From Didymodactylos carnosus (taxonomy: Eukaryota > Rotifera > Eurotatoria > Philodinida > Philodinidae): a DNA stretch of 23,325 nucleotides. The notes beneath the pieces are model-generated. The model saw only the letters and a program-made list of their open reading frames with translations. It did no database searches and was not told the DNA's origin. This document shows, one piece after another, positions 10,533 to 21,777 of the stretch. Made by a program: the position numbers and the translations under genes. The first letter of the stretch is position 1. Each line of letters opens with the position of its first letter. The DNA lies in assembly GCA_905250885.1 (NCBI GenBank), contig CAJNOQ010002639.1:1-23325 (forward strand), in the 5' to 3' direction.

Positions 10533-13500
10533 TTACGTTTGAATTGTCGAGTATTTCAATGGAATAGTTTTTTGTTGAATATCTTTTATTTGTTTTATGG
10601 TTTGTTCAACTTCTTCCAATGTTTTCAAATTTAATTGATCTCGTCTTAGAGGTGATGTGTAAGGTGAAACGTATCCAACGATCACTGTATGCGTTGTTCG
10701 ACCATGTTTAACTATTTTTTCATGAATTGATGTTGTTTTTAATTGTATGCCAGCTACACTGTCTAACGATGATAATTGACGATTTTCACTTTCGCTTGTA
10801 TGAATTTGACGTTTTACTGGTACTGGTAATTGTGTCGCAGGCTGTCTAGCCGATTGTGCTCTAAGCCGTTTTTCTTCATTATCATTTACTCTGTGAAAAC
10901 TTATCATACTTCGTTCAAATTCATTGTTTGATCGCGGCATTTGAGCCGGTCGACGATAAATTATTTCATAATGACCAAATACTGGCAGTTTCTCCTTTTT
11001 TCGCTCGTTTTCCTCACGTTCAAGTTGTAAATACTCTTGACGTCTCTTTTCTTCTTCAGCATCGTCTTTGTAAAAGCCGATTTTCAATTGTTCGACTCGC
11101 TTTTGTGTTTGATGTTGTTTTAACTTGACTTTTGTATCAATCTTACTTGGTGATGATGGTGGTCGATTACTGATGGTTTGTTTCAAACTGTTATGTTCAA
11201 GGTAAATATTATCATCTTGACTGGAGTGTATTCTATAATACGGTGATTGTCGAATAAATTCGACCATTGTGCGGAATTCTTCAGGTAATTTTCCTTCACC
11301 CATTCTCATTTGACGTTTTAGCAGTTCTTTTGTTTCATCTAACGACAAATCCAAACCGACATCGACGTTATCAAACAAGATTTTAACATTTCCAGTTTGT
11401 TCACTCAATGATCTCTGCTCATTTGTTGTCGATTTTTTGTTTGAATATTTTTCTTCGATATCAGTATTTGTTGTTCTTGAGTCAAGTCGGACACGACTTT
11501 TATTCGTCGATATTGAACGAGCAGATGATATTGGATGTGGTCGAGTTTGTGCTTTTTTCGCTCTCTTAAACTCTTTCGCATTCAGTAGTCCTGTACTATG
11601 CGATGGTTGTGTCGACGTATTATCTTCAAATAAACGTCTTGACGATGCGTGTATACTATCAGCGCGTCTTGCTCGTGTAACAGAATATGGACGGACAGGT
11701 TCAAGTTTTTTCGTATTTTCTGATTGAATTAAATGCATAGCGGATGCTGAATCTTCTTTTAGATTATAATCAAAATCGATTTGTTCAAAATTCATTAATA
11801 ATAAACTATTTTCGGTATTTATTAATATTCTAAAAAATATTAATAAAAATTATTATTGCTTAATGACAAAAGTAGTAGAAACTGATATACCGATTTGGTG
11901 TAGCGATAAGACTAACAACCGGATCAGACAAACTGTTTCCTCTCATAACTCGAAGACAGTGTGCATTCAATACACTCCATATACGAATTTTTCCATCAGC
12001 ACAACCAGTTAATAATCGGAGATAAGCAAATTCCATACATAGTACTTCTCTATCAAAAGATGAATGATAGAAATTAGTCCTAGTACTTAACAAAAAACAA
12101 AAGCTTACTTTGGATGTCTAAATGTACATAATGGTCGTTTAAAATTTCCTTGTGATGACCATAAACTGGCGTAGGTGTCGTGTGATGCGCTTGCAATATG
12201 CCATTTGTCAAATTTAACACTTGTTATACAAGAACGATGTTTGAGAATCTAGATAAGCATGATCGAGATATTTATGTATTTTTTTTTAGAAATAGGTGAA
12301 TGTACCTTTATTAAATTTCCACTTAAATTGTGCCATAGTTTTATTTTCCCATGAACATCTCCTGATATTGTCATATCATCGTTAATAGCCACAGCAGTCA
12401 CCGGATGTTTATGTTTAAATGTTCTCCATGGACGACGTCGTTTGTAACGCCAAACTAGTATTAATAAAATACAATAGGTATTTTAATCACAAAAATATAT
12501 ATTTTGAATAACTGAAACATAGAATACATACTCTCTTACCAACCTAAACAACAATTGTCATTTCCGCCTGCCGCAATCAAATCAAAATAGACCGATAGAC
12601 ATGTCACTGTACGTTCATGACCGTGAAATAATTTGATACACCGACCAGTTTCAAGACTCCAACAACTATCAGAATAAAAGAAAATAAGTTTAAAATTCAA
12701 TTCTTATACCTCTCTGATACTTACCGAACAGTTAGATCATAACTTCCCTAAAATATCATAAATGTCACATATTAAAAAGAATAAAAATTAGAAATATTTT
12801 TACCGTAAATATTCTTTTTCTTGATTCTTGCATATAGATGCAGTGAATAGATGCTACATGACCAACTAGTACAAGTGGTCGTTCTTGGGCGGTATTCATA
12901 TCAATAAATCGAACACGACTATCACGAGAAGCTATTGCAACCATTGATTCACCACTCATATTAACAATACGACGATGATCACGACTAAAAGGACAAAATA
13001 GCATTTCTATCTACCAAAACTGAACAAAAAACATTTGATTTTTGTATATTTTGCTTACTTGTCTTTTAAAAGAAGAACATTATATGATCCACAATAAATA
13101 TTTCGTTCTTCCATTAAAACAAGTCGAATAGGCAAACCGGCTTGTGTATAAAGATTGCTCCAAACAACTTGTTTAGTTCCCTTTGTTTGTGATGCATCTT
13201 CACTATCTTTTTTTGGTATACTGATTTGTGAATAACAATCGGGAACAGGAACAAGTGTATCGTGGGCGAATCGAGGATTACATTGATGAGCAACTGTACT
13301 CTGAAAAATACAGAAGTTATTCGTTTCTCTCATGATGACAGATATAAGAGTAATCTGTGCTGCTTAAAAATAGGACACTTGGAGGTGCTGTGTGCATTCA
13401 ATCTTTTTTAGTGCCATAACTCGTTGTTTTTTGTTAACTAAACAAATGATCATAAAATGATACAATTATGTGGCTGTTAATTTCAATATGCGCGTATATA

Positions 13501-15576
13501 TCATCTTACACGATGAGCAACAGAATCAATGGTTTGCTCCTAAATTATGATGTTGAAATATTGATATTTCTGTTTGGACGAATGTTTAAGTAAAAATGAC
13601 ATATTAACAATACCTGAAGTAACATCATATCATCAAGTAATAATTTTTTCATTAATATTTCATCGTCTATTTCGATAGTTAATTTTTTCCAATAATGTGT
13701 GACCAGCTTACATTGATTCAATGCTTTTTTATCCAACAAATGTAAAATTTGTTTAGCTAAATAGATGGGCAATTGTCTAAATAAAATCAGAAAAAGCAAC
13801 AACTTGATATTTCAACAACGACAAGTTTGAATATTGTGTCTTAACTATAACACTTACCGTATAAAATCTTTGTATTTTGGTACGTGTAATTGTGTATTCG
13901 TTGTACTTGTAAATCCTTCTGTTTCAGAATCCTCATCAGCTAGTCTACTATCATTCATTGATGCAAATGAAACATTTGTGACACTTTTTTGTCGAGAATC
14001 AGCGGCTGATGCTGTTTTGGGACGCAAAAGTCGTTCATTTTTAAGTATAGAAGTACCAATATTATTTCGTGCACTACTTGCTGATAATACTAGACGTTTT
14101 GATTTTGACGTTCCATTCTCAACATCATCTTCATCATCAGCTATAAACGGAAAAAAACAAGACATGTTATATACATCTGGATGTAGTTTATTCTGTTTAA
14201 GGCTCCGTTCACTCAGAAAAGTCGATTTTGAGATTTATACATCGGCTTATAATCCACACTGCTAGCTTTTGAATGTACTACAATTTTTAGTCCTAGCAAT
14301 GGATCTTGGGATTTTTGAGAGTTTTCTATAGGCACCGCACAGAAAATTTTTTTTCTGTGTAAAAGTCTGCTTATGGTATAACAATAGTGTGATATGCCGA
14401 AAGATATGCCGCATATGTCTTTGCACTGCTCATTCGATTCAGCATAGTCGACAATCTAGTAAACCACTCTTACCTATCGTCAATTTGTTATTTTCGTCGC
14501 AAATATTAAGTTTTAAGAAGTATTAACTTCTTTTGCTTTTTCTCAAAATTGTCTTTTTACAAAAATAGGTGTCGGTACATCCCAAATTTTTAATTTTTGA
14601 CTTAGCTTTTGAAAAAAACCAAGAGTGTCCAAAAATCTCAGAGAAACTCCAGAAAAAATATTTAGTTTTTGGACACTCTTGGTTTTTTTCAAAAGCTAAG
14701 TCAAAAATTAAAAATTTGGCTATGTGAAGCTGTGATGCCAACTTTTGGGTACATTTTAAGACCAATCCTAGAATTTTGGCACTTAAAATGGCATAGAAAT
14801 TTGGGAAGTGCCGACAACTACTTTTTGACCATCGTTTTATAGATAACTCTGAGAAAACGCGAGATATACAGCTAAAATTTTTACTGTAATCTAACTTTGA
14901 CATGAGTAGCATATACTGAAAATTTCTTCGAGATCGGACATTTCGTGTTGAAAATAGATTTCTAGAGTGAGGGGAGCTTTAACTTACAATCTATTTCTTG
15001 TATAGATATAATTGTCATTGCTGCAGCAAATATGAGATGATATTCACACCATTGTAATATAGTTAACAAAAATGAACATTGGGTATATTTATCTTGACTT
15101 TTAAACCAATTTAAGATAATCACTGAATCTTCATGAACTTTCGACGGATCCAAGCAACGATCTCCGGAAGTTCCAAATCGATCATGGACGCTTGATGGTA
15201 AAAATTTATTTCGAGCATAGGTAAAATCTAAACAAATTGAGAAGAATGTTTATCAAAAAAATCTTGACATACTTTCTAATGCATATTATCTATTACCTTT
15301 TGATTCAACAAATGGTTTAAGTATTTGTGCTAAATGTTCAAGTAACTCGGGTCGGATCCGACTAATCAGTGCCAATAAAAAACGTCTTCTTGTTAAATCG
15401 CCACTTCTTGACCACCATTCTTTTGAAAAATGTAGTTGTTGATTAACAAGACATGCTTTGCATATACCACAGTTGTTGTGTGGTTGTTCAGTTGAACGAC
15501 ATGTAACATTGAACACATCATGAAATGTACTTAATCCACCGATAATCACATTCTGCAGATCAATAAAAACATCCAT
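10533..15576 (-). CDS. FBXW10-like F-box/WD-repeat protein (1092 aa)
   Basis: Twelve exons keep frame: 15576-15297, 15227-14988, 14140-13858, 13776-13614, 13300-13059, 12984-12804, 12747-12725, 12665-12544, 12454-12306, 12248-12109, 12049-11891 and 11829-10533. The N-terminus has CGICKACL, KEWW and RRRFLLALISRI, then KDFTYARNKF, which is FBXW10/CDRT1 architecture. An acidic, serine-rich linker (about 174-265) follows. The F-box is at about 268-306 (RQLPIYLAKQILHLLDKKAL, CKLV, YWKKL). About five WD repeats lie at 440-665, with blades ending RCWSLETGRC, LVWRYKRR, KLWHNLSG, SLWSSQGN and RIWSVLNAHC. The motif NRILINTENSLLLMNFE closes the propeller and joins the last exon to the rest. That exon's tail (about 680-1092) is disordered, with a charged helix near 914-942. 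F-box/WD proteins are substrate receptors of SCF (SKP1-CUL1) ubiquitin ligases, the F-box binding SKP1 and the propeller the substrate. The total length is close to that of human FBXW10. The ATG is the first after an in-frame stop. One exon is only 23 nt. Confidence 0.88.
14582..14719. repeat. Perfect 54-bp inverted repeat with a 30-nt loop, in intron 2 of the FBXW10-like gene
   Basis: Positions 14582-14635 are the exact reverse complement of 14666-14719 (blocks GACTTAGCTTTTG and CCAAGAGTGTCC in one arm). Pairing stops abruptly on both sides. Transcribed with the gene, it would form a long uninterrupted RNA hairpin. It could be a young foldback element, a hairpin-RNA precursor, or a replication-derived inversion. 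Confidence 0.95.
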
Positions 15577-16933
15577 TCTTTTTGGATAGTTGCTGTCAAA
15601 TGACTGTGTGATCCTTAGATGCCGTATTGGCTACGGAACAATCTATAACAGTAAAACTGGCATTTGATGAACACAAACAATGCGACGTTTCAACAATCGA
15701 CACAAATCCAATACTAAAAGCTCAGAAATGAATCTGTTTGAGGTTAAAGTCTATATTTTAGAAGAGAAAGGGATGCTCGAAAAAAATTTTAAACAAGTTA
15801 TTATGCTATTTCACCATTTTACTGATTAGTTACTACAACAATGCCTCTCTATGCTTTGTGCTTAACGCTTTAGTGGGATATAGATGTCGGGCTTTTTATA
15901 ATATGATTTGCACCGTGATTCATACGCTTTTCTCTAAAAACGCGTCCAAAACTGTTGAAGTTTTGTTTGCGTTTAAAGCTGCGCGTTCTGAGATAAAAAA
16001 ACTTAAGTTGTTTTTAAACACGGATTTCTAAATCGATCAAATGTCCAGAACGTTGAAAACAGTGTAATTTATTTTCTATTAATTGTCTATTAACAGCCCA
16101 CAAAGTGTGCCTTAAATTACAATTTTTAGCTAGTTAACACCATTTTTGACCATTTCTCGGCATTATAACTGGGAACATATTAATGCCTAAAAGTGACATT
16201 TTTTTAACGGCCAAGAAACAGGCAAGTAGGCTAGGATAGGCTTGAAGAGGTTGAGCCTACCGTAGCCTTGCTAATAAAAAGTGTGTGTTATTTTCGATAT
16301 AAAAAATTCTGAATCTACCCTAGACCCAGTTCGTTTCGCCGTCTACGAACCGTTTAATGGCCACTTTTGTGTAATTATTTGGCCAGGGATCCGATTGTTG
16401 ATGACTAATTTTTTTCTGACCACTACCATAAATAGCTTTTCAAATTTTTGAATATTTTCGATTCCCTGGGTATGATCGGTGCTATCTCTGGTACCATCCC
16501 TAGAACCAGTAGCTGCTTCCTCAACACAAGTTTCGATGACTTATATGATCGAGAAAGAACAAAACTCTACGTTTTCTATGGGGAAACAATGTGATTTGTG
16601 TAGTAGTGAGATCAGCGAAACAAAAGGATGAATTAAGCGTCCGTTTTTTGTCTGTTTATGTAACGGTCATAAAAAATGGACAATAAAATGCCATTTATCT
16701 AAATCTAAGCCTTACACAATTAATTGCTTGTTTTTAGGCCATCATTAAAGGCCAGATGAAGAATAATGAATGGTGCATGTTAACTGATCATTTTTTCGCA
16801 ATCAAAAGTTGTTGAAACCCTGTTGTTAGCCATTTCGTTAACAGACTATTTGTGTCCTATTAAATGTCAGTTGTTTTTGACCTGAGTACTTCAATACGTT
16901 TTCACATACTTTTAAAAAAAATCAACGTGTTTG

Positions 16934-17032
16934 TTCCCAAGTGAACGTACTTGATTACTTGGTAAGTACTTGGGAAAAAAGCAAGTGCCGACTTCATTAC
17001 ACATGCGAAGTACTTGCCTCAAGTATTTCCAA
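16934..17032. repeat. Cluster of CAAGTACTTG-type palindromes
   Basis: Variants of CAAGTACTTG recur several times (ACGTACTTGA, TAAGTACTTGG, GAAGTACTTGC, CAAGTATTT). The outer TTCCCAAGT and ACTTGGGAA form a hairpin over 16934-16975. The cluster may be decayed foldback DNA or clustered binding sites. Confidence 0.5.
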
Positions 17033-17535
17033 TAACAAAAGAAAATATAAGAACTCTTGAATCATTTTTCGAATGTACTATTGCTTACACGTGTCCAACT
17101 ACTTAACAAGCTTTTTTAGTTGATTAAAGTCTAGTTCACAAGATCCGTTTTCCTCAAAGCATTCGCTCATTCTCTTTTCCAGTTAAAAAATTGAAAAATG
17201 TATTGCCAGATTTATGACTGGTAAATGCTGATAGTAGTAACTACTTAGTTAATGTAAGTATTGTTACATACTTTGATCACAACTATTGCACTAAGTTGGA
17301 TAAAAATTCAATCAAGGCCGATGCGTCCATGTCAAGCAATCTTGTATTATGATTTTTCTATGATTCTACAAGATCGTATTACATAAGATTTCAACAGATC
17401 TTCGTTAGTACTGTATTACAATGGCGCGAAGCTTGCTTAAGCGTTGGTTCTCTCTTTCTTCGATTAAATTTTTACGATTTACATTAAATATTTCATAATT
17501 TGTTTTTAAAGTTTTTCTAAACTCTTATTTCTTTT

Positions 17536-17537
17536 AG
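17536..17537 (+). promoter_or_regulatory. Splice acceptor 7 nt upstream of the PH-domain gene ATG
   Basis: A pyrimidine-rich tract (CTTATTTCTTTTAG) ends in AG seven bases before the ATG at 17545. It is a good acceptor for a 5' UTR intron or for spliced-leader trans-splicing. Confidence 0.45.
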
Positions 17538-17544
17538 TGTTAAT

Positions 17545-18159
17545 ATGTCTGTCGAACGTCCTGATATTTTTAAGTCTGGATGGCTGTACAGAAGTTCACA
17601 TCCTCAAAAAGGTCTCAAATGGAAACGAGGTTGGACAGTATTGAGTCGGGATGGTGCATTACGTTTTTTCCCCGATATATCATCAACAGTCGCCGACGAT
17701 CTAATATATTTAACTGATCCATCGCTGACTATTCTTACTAGTGAACAATTACAGACAATTATTCAGCTTCCAAAAGATGTTCAAAAACTAAATCAGAATC
17801 CGATATTTAAACTAGCCACAACATCCAAACAATGGTTAATGTCAGCTGAGAGTGATGATGACCTGATTGCATGGAAAACAATGTTTGAGAGTGTGAAATC
17901 AAACCATGCAACAAATTTACTTTATACAAATATACCAAATTTACAAATAAATTCAGCAAAACAAATAATTTATTTTCATGATGAACATGTTCCATCTTAC
18001 ATTTTCTTTTCGGACACGAGCGGACATCAAAATACAGTTATTATACAAGATCCAAGAGGAGGAAGCAGACGCTTTAACGATGATTTTACGATTGGTGCAC
18101 TTACTGGAATGATAATATGGCCATTCTGGATCCCGTTCTGCTTTCCTTGGGGCTGTTAA
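17545..18159 (+). CDS. PH-domain protein with hydrophobic C-terminal tail (204 aa)
   Basis: A single uninterrupted exon. Residues about 9-117 form a pleckstrin-homology domain: the opening strand KSGWLYRSS, WKRGWTVLS and LRFF match the PH start. The C-terminal helix DDLIAWKTMFES carries the near-invariant Trp (Trp110). PH domains bind phosphoinositides or proteins at membranes. After a linker (about 118-160) comes VIIQDPRGGSRRF, with a short basic patch. The protein ends in a run of aromatic and hydrophobic residues (about 183-204: GALTGMIIWPFWIPFCFPWGC over its last 21) that could insert into a membrane or be palmitoylated through its cysteines. The short tail with Trp, Pro and Cys is unlike a simple transmembrane helix. 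I do not recognise a named orthologue. No internal introns, unlike its neighbours, but a 5' UTR intron is possible. Confidence 0.8.
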   Translation: MSVERPDIFKSGWLYRSSHPQKGLKWKRGWTVLSRDGALRFFPDISSTVADDLIYLTDPSLTILTSEQLQTIIQLPKDVQKLNQNPIFKLATTSKQWLMSAESDDDLIAWKTMFESVKSNHATNLLYTNIPNLQINSAKQIIYFHDEHVPSYIFFSDTSGHQNTVIIQDPRGGSRRFNDDFTIGALTGMIIWPFWIPFCFPWGC

Positions 18160-19069
18160 GTGGTATTGTTGGAATTTTGTGAATATCCTGTTTGATTATC
18201 TAATTGAAGATTTTAGTTTGTTTACAGAAATAACCGTGCCGATAGAATATACATTTCTACGTTGGTGTACTCTATGAAAAAAGTACGAGAGTAAAATACT
18301 GCTTCGAAACCTTATCTAACACTCTTGTTTAATTACTTGTTAGTGAGTAATAATTGATGAAGGTGATATTATTATGCAAATTATTAATTCAACATCTTCT
18401 CCTAGTGGTTGATCAACATGAGCCTATAAAATTTTTATCGTTTGTTGACGTGTTATTGAGCCCCTACATTTTCAATCGCAATTCCAATATGTTAAATGAC
18501 ACTCGTCTTTGCTCGCTTTATCCTTCGATAATCATCAAAACATAGTATGATATAAAAGAATTATGAAAAATCCTCATTAAACTTTGGCGTTCTTCGCTGC
18601 GAAAAACGTTTTTGTCAGCACCCCCAATGAAAAAAGTCATGTAATGATGTAATGCGAGTACAGAGAAAAATTGAGTATATCAAGTTTTTGAAAGCTTTTC
18701 TAGAGAGTTAAGGAAAATTTACCTCATCTTCATCTTTTTCATAAGTAATACCCTCGTGCGTTAATATCGTCCCTTTCAACATCTCATTTCAATCATATGA
18801 CGACAAATTACATATTACACCATATCGGAACATTTTGTTTACAGTTTAGTCTTGATTCATCCGCATTTATTCACTATCACTTTTAATGTCGTCTCCGACA
18901 AGAACAACAAATTAATATCACATACAACTGGCTGACTTCTCATCCACAGAAGAGCAACACTAACAAATCTATTGAAATCCTTTCGCAAAATTTAAAAATT
19001 CAACGAATGGACATTATTATTTTTTTAAATTATTTGTTTACCTACCCATTGGAACTTTGAAATAACTTT
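18160..19069. other. Intergenic region, no gene seen
   Basis: This is the 3' flank of the PH-domain gene. It has only short, unremarkable open frames and no clear AATAAA close to the stop codon. AT content rises toward the repeat array that follows. Confidence 0.5.
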
Positions 19070-19432
19070 AAATTAATGTACACTAATTTCTGACTCAAAA
19101 AACGATGGAAAATTACTTCACATCAATTTAAGAGGCCAAATTAATTTAAATTCGTTTGTAGGAAATTAGTTTACATCAGTTTCGCAGAGAAAATGAATTG
19201 GAATTAATTTCTAGGTTAAAATTAGTTCCAATTAGTTTGAAAAGACATTAATTTAAATTAGTTTTAACTAAACTGGTTTGAATTAATTTATTTCGAATGA
19301 ATTCGAATTAATTTCGTGCTTTAAATTGCTTCAAATTAATTTCTACTCTCAAATTTATTTAGAGTAATTTATTTTGAATGAGTTTGAGATCGTTTTAATC
19401 CGTCAAATTGATGGAAACTAGCTTCGATGGCT
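19070..19432. repeat. Array A: degenerate 20-bp palindromic boxes with 8- or 5-base spacers
   Basis: Boxes close to AAATTAATnnnnATTAATTT start at 19070, 19110, 19138, 19163, 19191, 19219, 19245, 19270, 19295, 19323, 19351, 19376 and, more weakly, 19405. Nearly all are exactly 20 bp, start with AAAT or a close variant and end with TTT. From 19110 the spacers are 8, 5, 8, 8, 6, 5, 5, 8, 8, 5 and 9 bases. Spacer sequences are not conserved (examples GTAGG, CGCAGAGA, CTAGGTTA, CTACTCTC). The steps are not multiples of three and stops abound, so this is not coding sequence. Function unknown. Confidence 0.85.
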
Positions 19433-20498
19433 CAAAATTCATTTAAATAAATGTTTTTGTAATAGATTTGTAATAATTTTGATAATATAAATTAGTTTTA
19501 ATTAATATTGAGAGTCGAACTTAGTGTAGATGCGAATTCTTCTTCAAAGGTTAAACAAAAAACTGTATTTCATGTGTCACTTCTCTTGACCAGACAAGAA
19601 ATGCAAATATGTTCTCATCTCTAGAACCCTCGCTCGCCTGAGGTGAGTCGCCTCCCGACCTGCACATCCTTCTACTGGAAGTTCAGGCTGTTTAAAATGG
19701 ATGAGGGCCATTCCACATAACGGTCACCTTTTATGTCCAAATTTTGATAAGAAGCTCTTTTCGTTTGGCTTTTTCTCCTATCTCTTGCAATAGTTTTTGG
19801 GTTTTGAGCAAATAGTTAGATAGAGAAATGTTTTGAGATCAACAATGTCATTTTAGTTCAACTCTCGCTCATTCTTGGAGGAAAAAACTCGAACTGCGAA
19901 AACATAGTTATTTGTAAAATGCGTGATTCCGTAACAATGATATTTTACCAATTTAAGCGTTAATTTCAGACCTGTAAAAATAATTTTTTTCAGTCGATGA
20001 CCTATGAACTTTTCTACAACATTTTCACATAAAGAATAGAGATTAGCTGAGTTTTCGACAACTTTAAATTGTTTCGGAGTGGCTATTCCATTTTTGGTGG
20101 TTCCGTGACAGTCGATCTTTTTCTTATAAAATTTGAGCCATATAGTCAAACTTAACAGAAATTTTAGAGACTGTCGAGCAAGTTATTAGACAAATTTGGT
20201 AAGAATTTAAGCATTTCTTCGTTTAAACTGACTGAGAAATTACAGTCAGAAACGGAAAAAACGTGAGTCCATTACGATTATGTTGGTCGATAAGAGTTTT
20301 TTATGCTAGTTTTCTTCTCTCAGTACGAAACGCGCTACGTTAAGTCCTCCCCACTCAGAAACCTCCTTTCGTCCAGGAACATTCAACTTCGATGAAAATT
20401 TTAGACAATGTGTACCTTGAGGTACTTAGTCATTCTACTAATTGCACCTCCTTACCAGTTATTTCCCCAGAGTTATTCTTAAATTAGTTGTGTAAAAG
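19433..20498. other. Unique-looking sequence inside the repeat field, no gene seen
   Basis: This lies between array A and the first foldback of the field. The longest open frame (98 codons, minus strand, near 19853-20149) has no recognisable motif and no splice context. I would not call it a gene. Confidence 0.45.
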
Positions 20499-20772
20499 TA
20501 TGGTTTCGTACTTCCAAGATTCCGCCGCCATTTTTTAAGCTAGAAATTTCCAATTGGTTCCAAAAAATAGAGAAATGTTTTTTTCTATGTCGTGACGTCG
20601 TTGGATTATTCAATTCAAGTTGAGTTTAGGAGGAATTTAAAAAGTTTCTGACAAGTTAGAGAGATTTTATTTAAAAAAAGCATTTATTTTGAAAAAGCAA
20701 TGTTTTGAAACCAATCCGAAATTTCTAGCTTGAAAAATGACCGAGATATCTTGGAAGTATGAAACGCTATAG
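20499..20772. mobile_element. Diverged foldback element, arms about 73 bp
   Basis: Positions 20499-20572 pair imperfectly with 20700-20772. Both arms share the words TACTTCCAAGAT, AAGCTAGAAATTTC and ATTGGTT when one is reverse-complemented. The roughly 125-bp middle is not coding. The arms have several mismatches, so this copy is older than the intronic hairpins. It lies 120 bp from the large palindrome. Confidence 0.75.
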
Positions 20773-20891
20773 TCATAAAAAGAGATCTGGAGAAAAATGT
20801 GAAACAAGTTTACGAAATGAAAAACGAAGAAGGAAAGAAATACAATAATACTTCACCATAGGCATAGGACGGCATTTTCAGTCGAAAAACC

Positions 20892-21739
20892 CAAAGTCTC
20901 CATAGTATATCTGATATAGTTAGAGGCTAAGTTTCCCGAAGCAACTTTTTGCGAGGAATCCAATGGTACTCTCAGAAATTCTTGAAAATATTTCTGAACT
21001 GAAATAAGTATCTATTTTGGTTTCGAAAAACTTGAAATTAATTTGCATTAATTTGGGTACAAAAATTGGTTCAGATTAATCTTTGATTTGAAATTAATTT
21101 CAGCAAATGTTTTCTAAATCAATTTGAATGAATTAGTTATTAGAAATTAATTTAAATTAATTTACAAACAGAAATTAATAGACATTAATTTTTTTTACAG
21201 CAGTGCAAAGAAATTTGAGTCTATAAATTAATTTACATTGATTTCCAGTATCAAATTAATGTACATTATTTTTCTTTAAACCAGTCTAAATGGATTTGTT
21301 GATCGAAATTAATTTAAACCAATTTTCAATCAAAAATTCGTGCCAACCGATTTAACGAAAAATAATGTACATCAATTTGGTATTAAAAATTAGTATAATT
21401 TAATTTATAGACACAAATTTCTTTGCAATGCTGTAAAAAGAATTAATGTCTATTAATTTCTGTTTGTAAATTAATTTAAATTAATTTCTAATAACTAATT
21501 CATTCAAATTGATTTAGAAAACATTTGCTGAAATTAATTTCAAATTAAAGATTAATCTGAACCAGTTTTTGTACCCAAATTAATGCAAATTAATTTCAAG
21601 TTTTTCGAAACCAAAATAGGTACTTATTTCGGTTCAGAAATATTTTCAAGAATTTCTGAGAGTACCATTGGATTCCTCGCAAAAAGTTGCTTCGGGAAAC
21701 TTAGCCTCTAACTATATCAGATATGCTATGGGGACTTTG
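20892..21739. repeat. 848-bp palindrome containing array B of the 20-bp boxes
   Basis: Each position p pairs with 42631-p. Outer ends CAAAGTCTCC / GGGGACTTTG, the block AGTTAGAGGCTAAGTTTCCC and its complement, and the AT-rich inner boxes all fall on this single register, so the halves differ by substitutions with no net length change. The outer ~385 bp of each half match closely and the central ~80 bp less well. Boxes start at 21035, 21063, 21091, 21116, 21144, 21172, 21225, 21253, 21278, 21306, 21334, 21359 and 21387, then continue as mirror images. Spacers are mostly 8 or 5. The box at 21306-21325 sits exactly on the symmetry centre. The outer ~140 bp of each half is not box-like. No ORF and no clear target duplication. 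Confidence 0.92.
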
Positions 21740-21777
21740 AATTTTTTCTTTTTTGAAAAAAAATATTCAAATCTTCA

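Larger units (their letters stand above)
15577..17544. other. Intergenic region of about 2 kb between divergent genes, no gene seen
   Basis: This region lies between the 5' ends of the FBXW10-like gene (-) and the PH-domain gene (+), so both promoters should lie here. No ORF with protein-like features is visible. A strong donor-like GTAAGT at 17254 could start a 5' UTR intron ending at 17537, but this is unproven. Short hairpins occur near 16210-16260 (GTAGGCT / AGCCTAC). Confidence 0.5.

Noticed and set aside
10533-11795. A separate 420-residue gene starting at the ATG at 11795
   Set aside because: The frame continues upstream to an acceptor at 11830, and joining to the exon ending at 11891 restores the last WD strand, so it is the final exon of the FBXW10-like gene.
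14523-14912. 129-codon open frame on the minus strand within the FBXW10-like intron
   Set aside because: It reads through both arms of the perfect hairpin, lies in a spliced intron, and shows no domain. It is a by-product of the inverted repeat.
19853-20149. 98-codon minus-strand open frame
   Set aside because: No motif, no splice context and a composition like surrounding DNA; length is unremarkable for chance.
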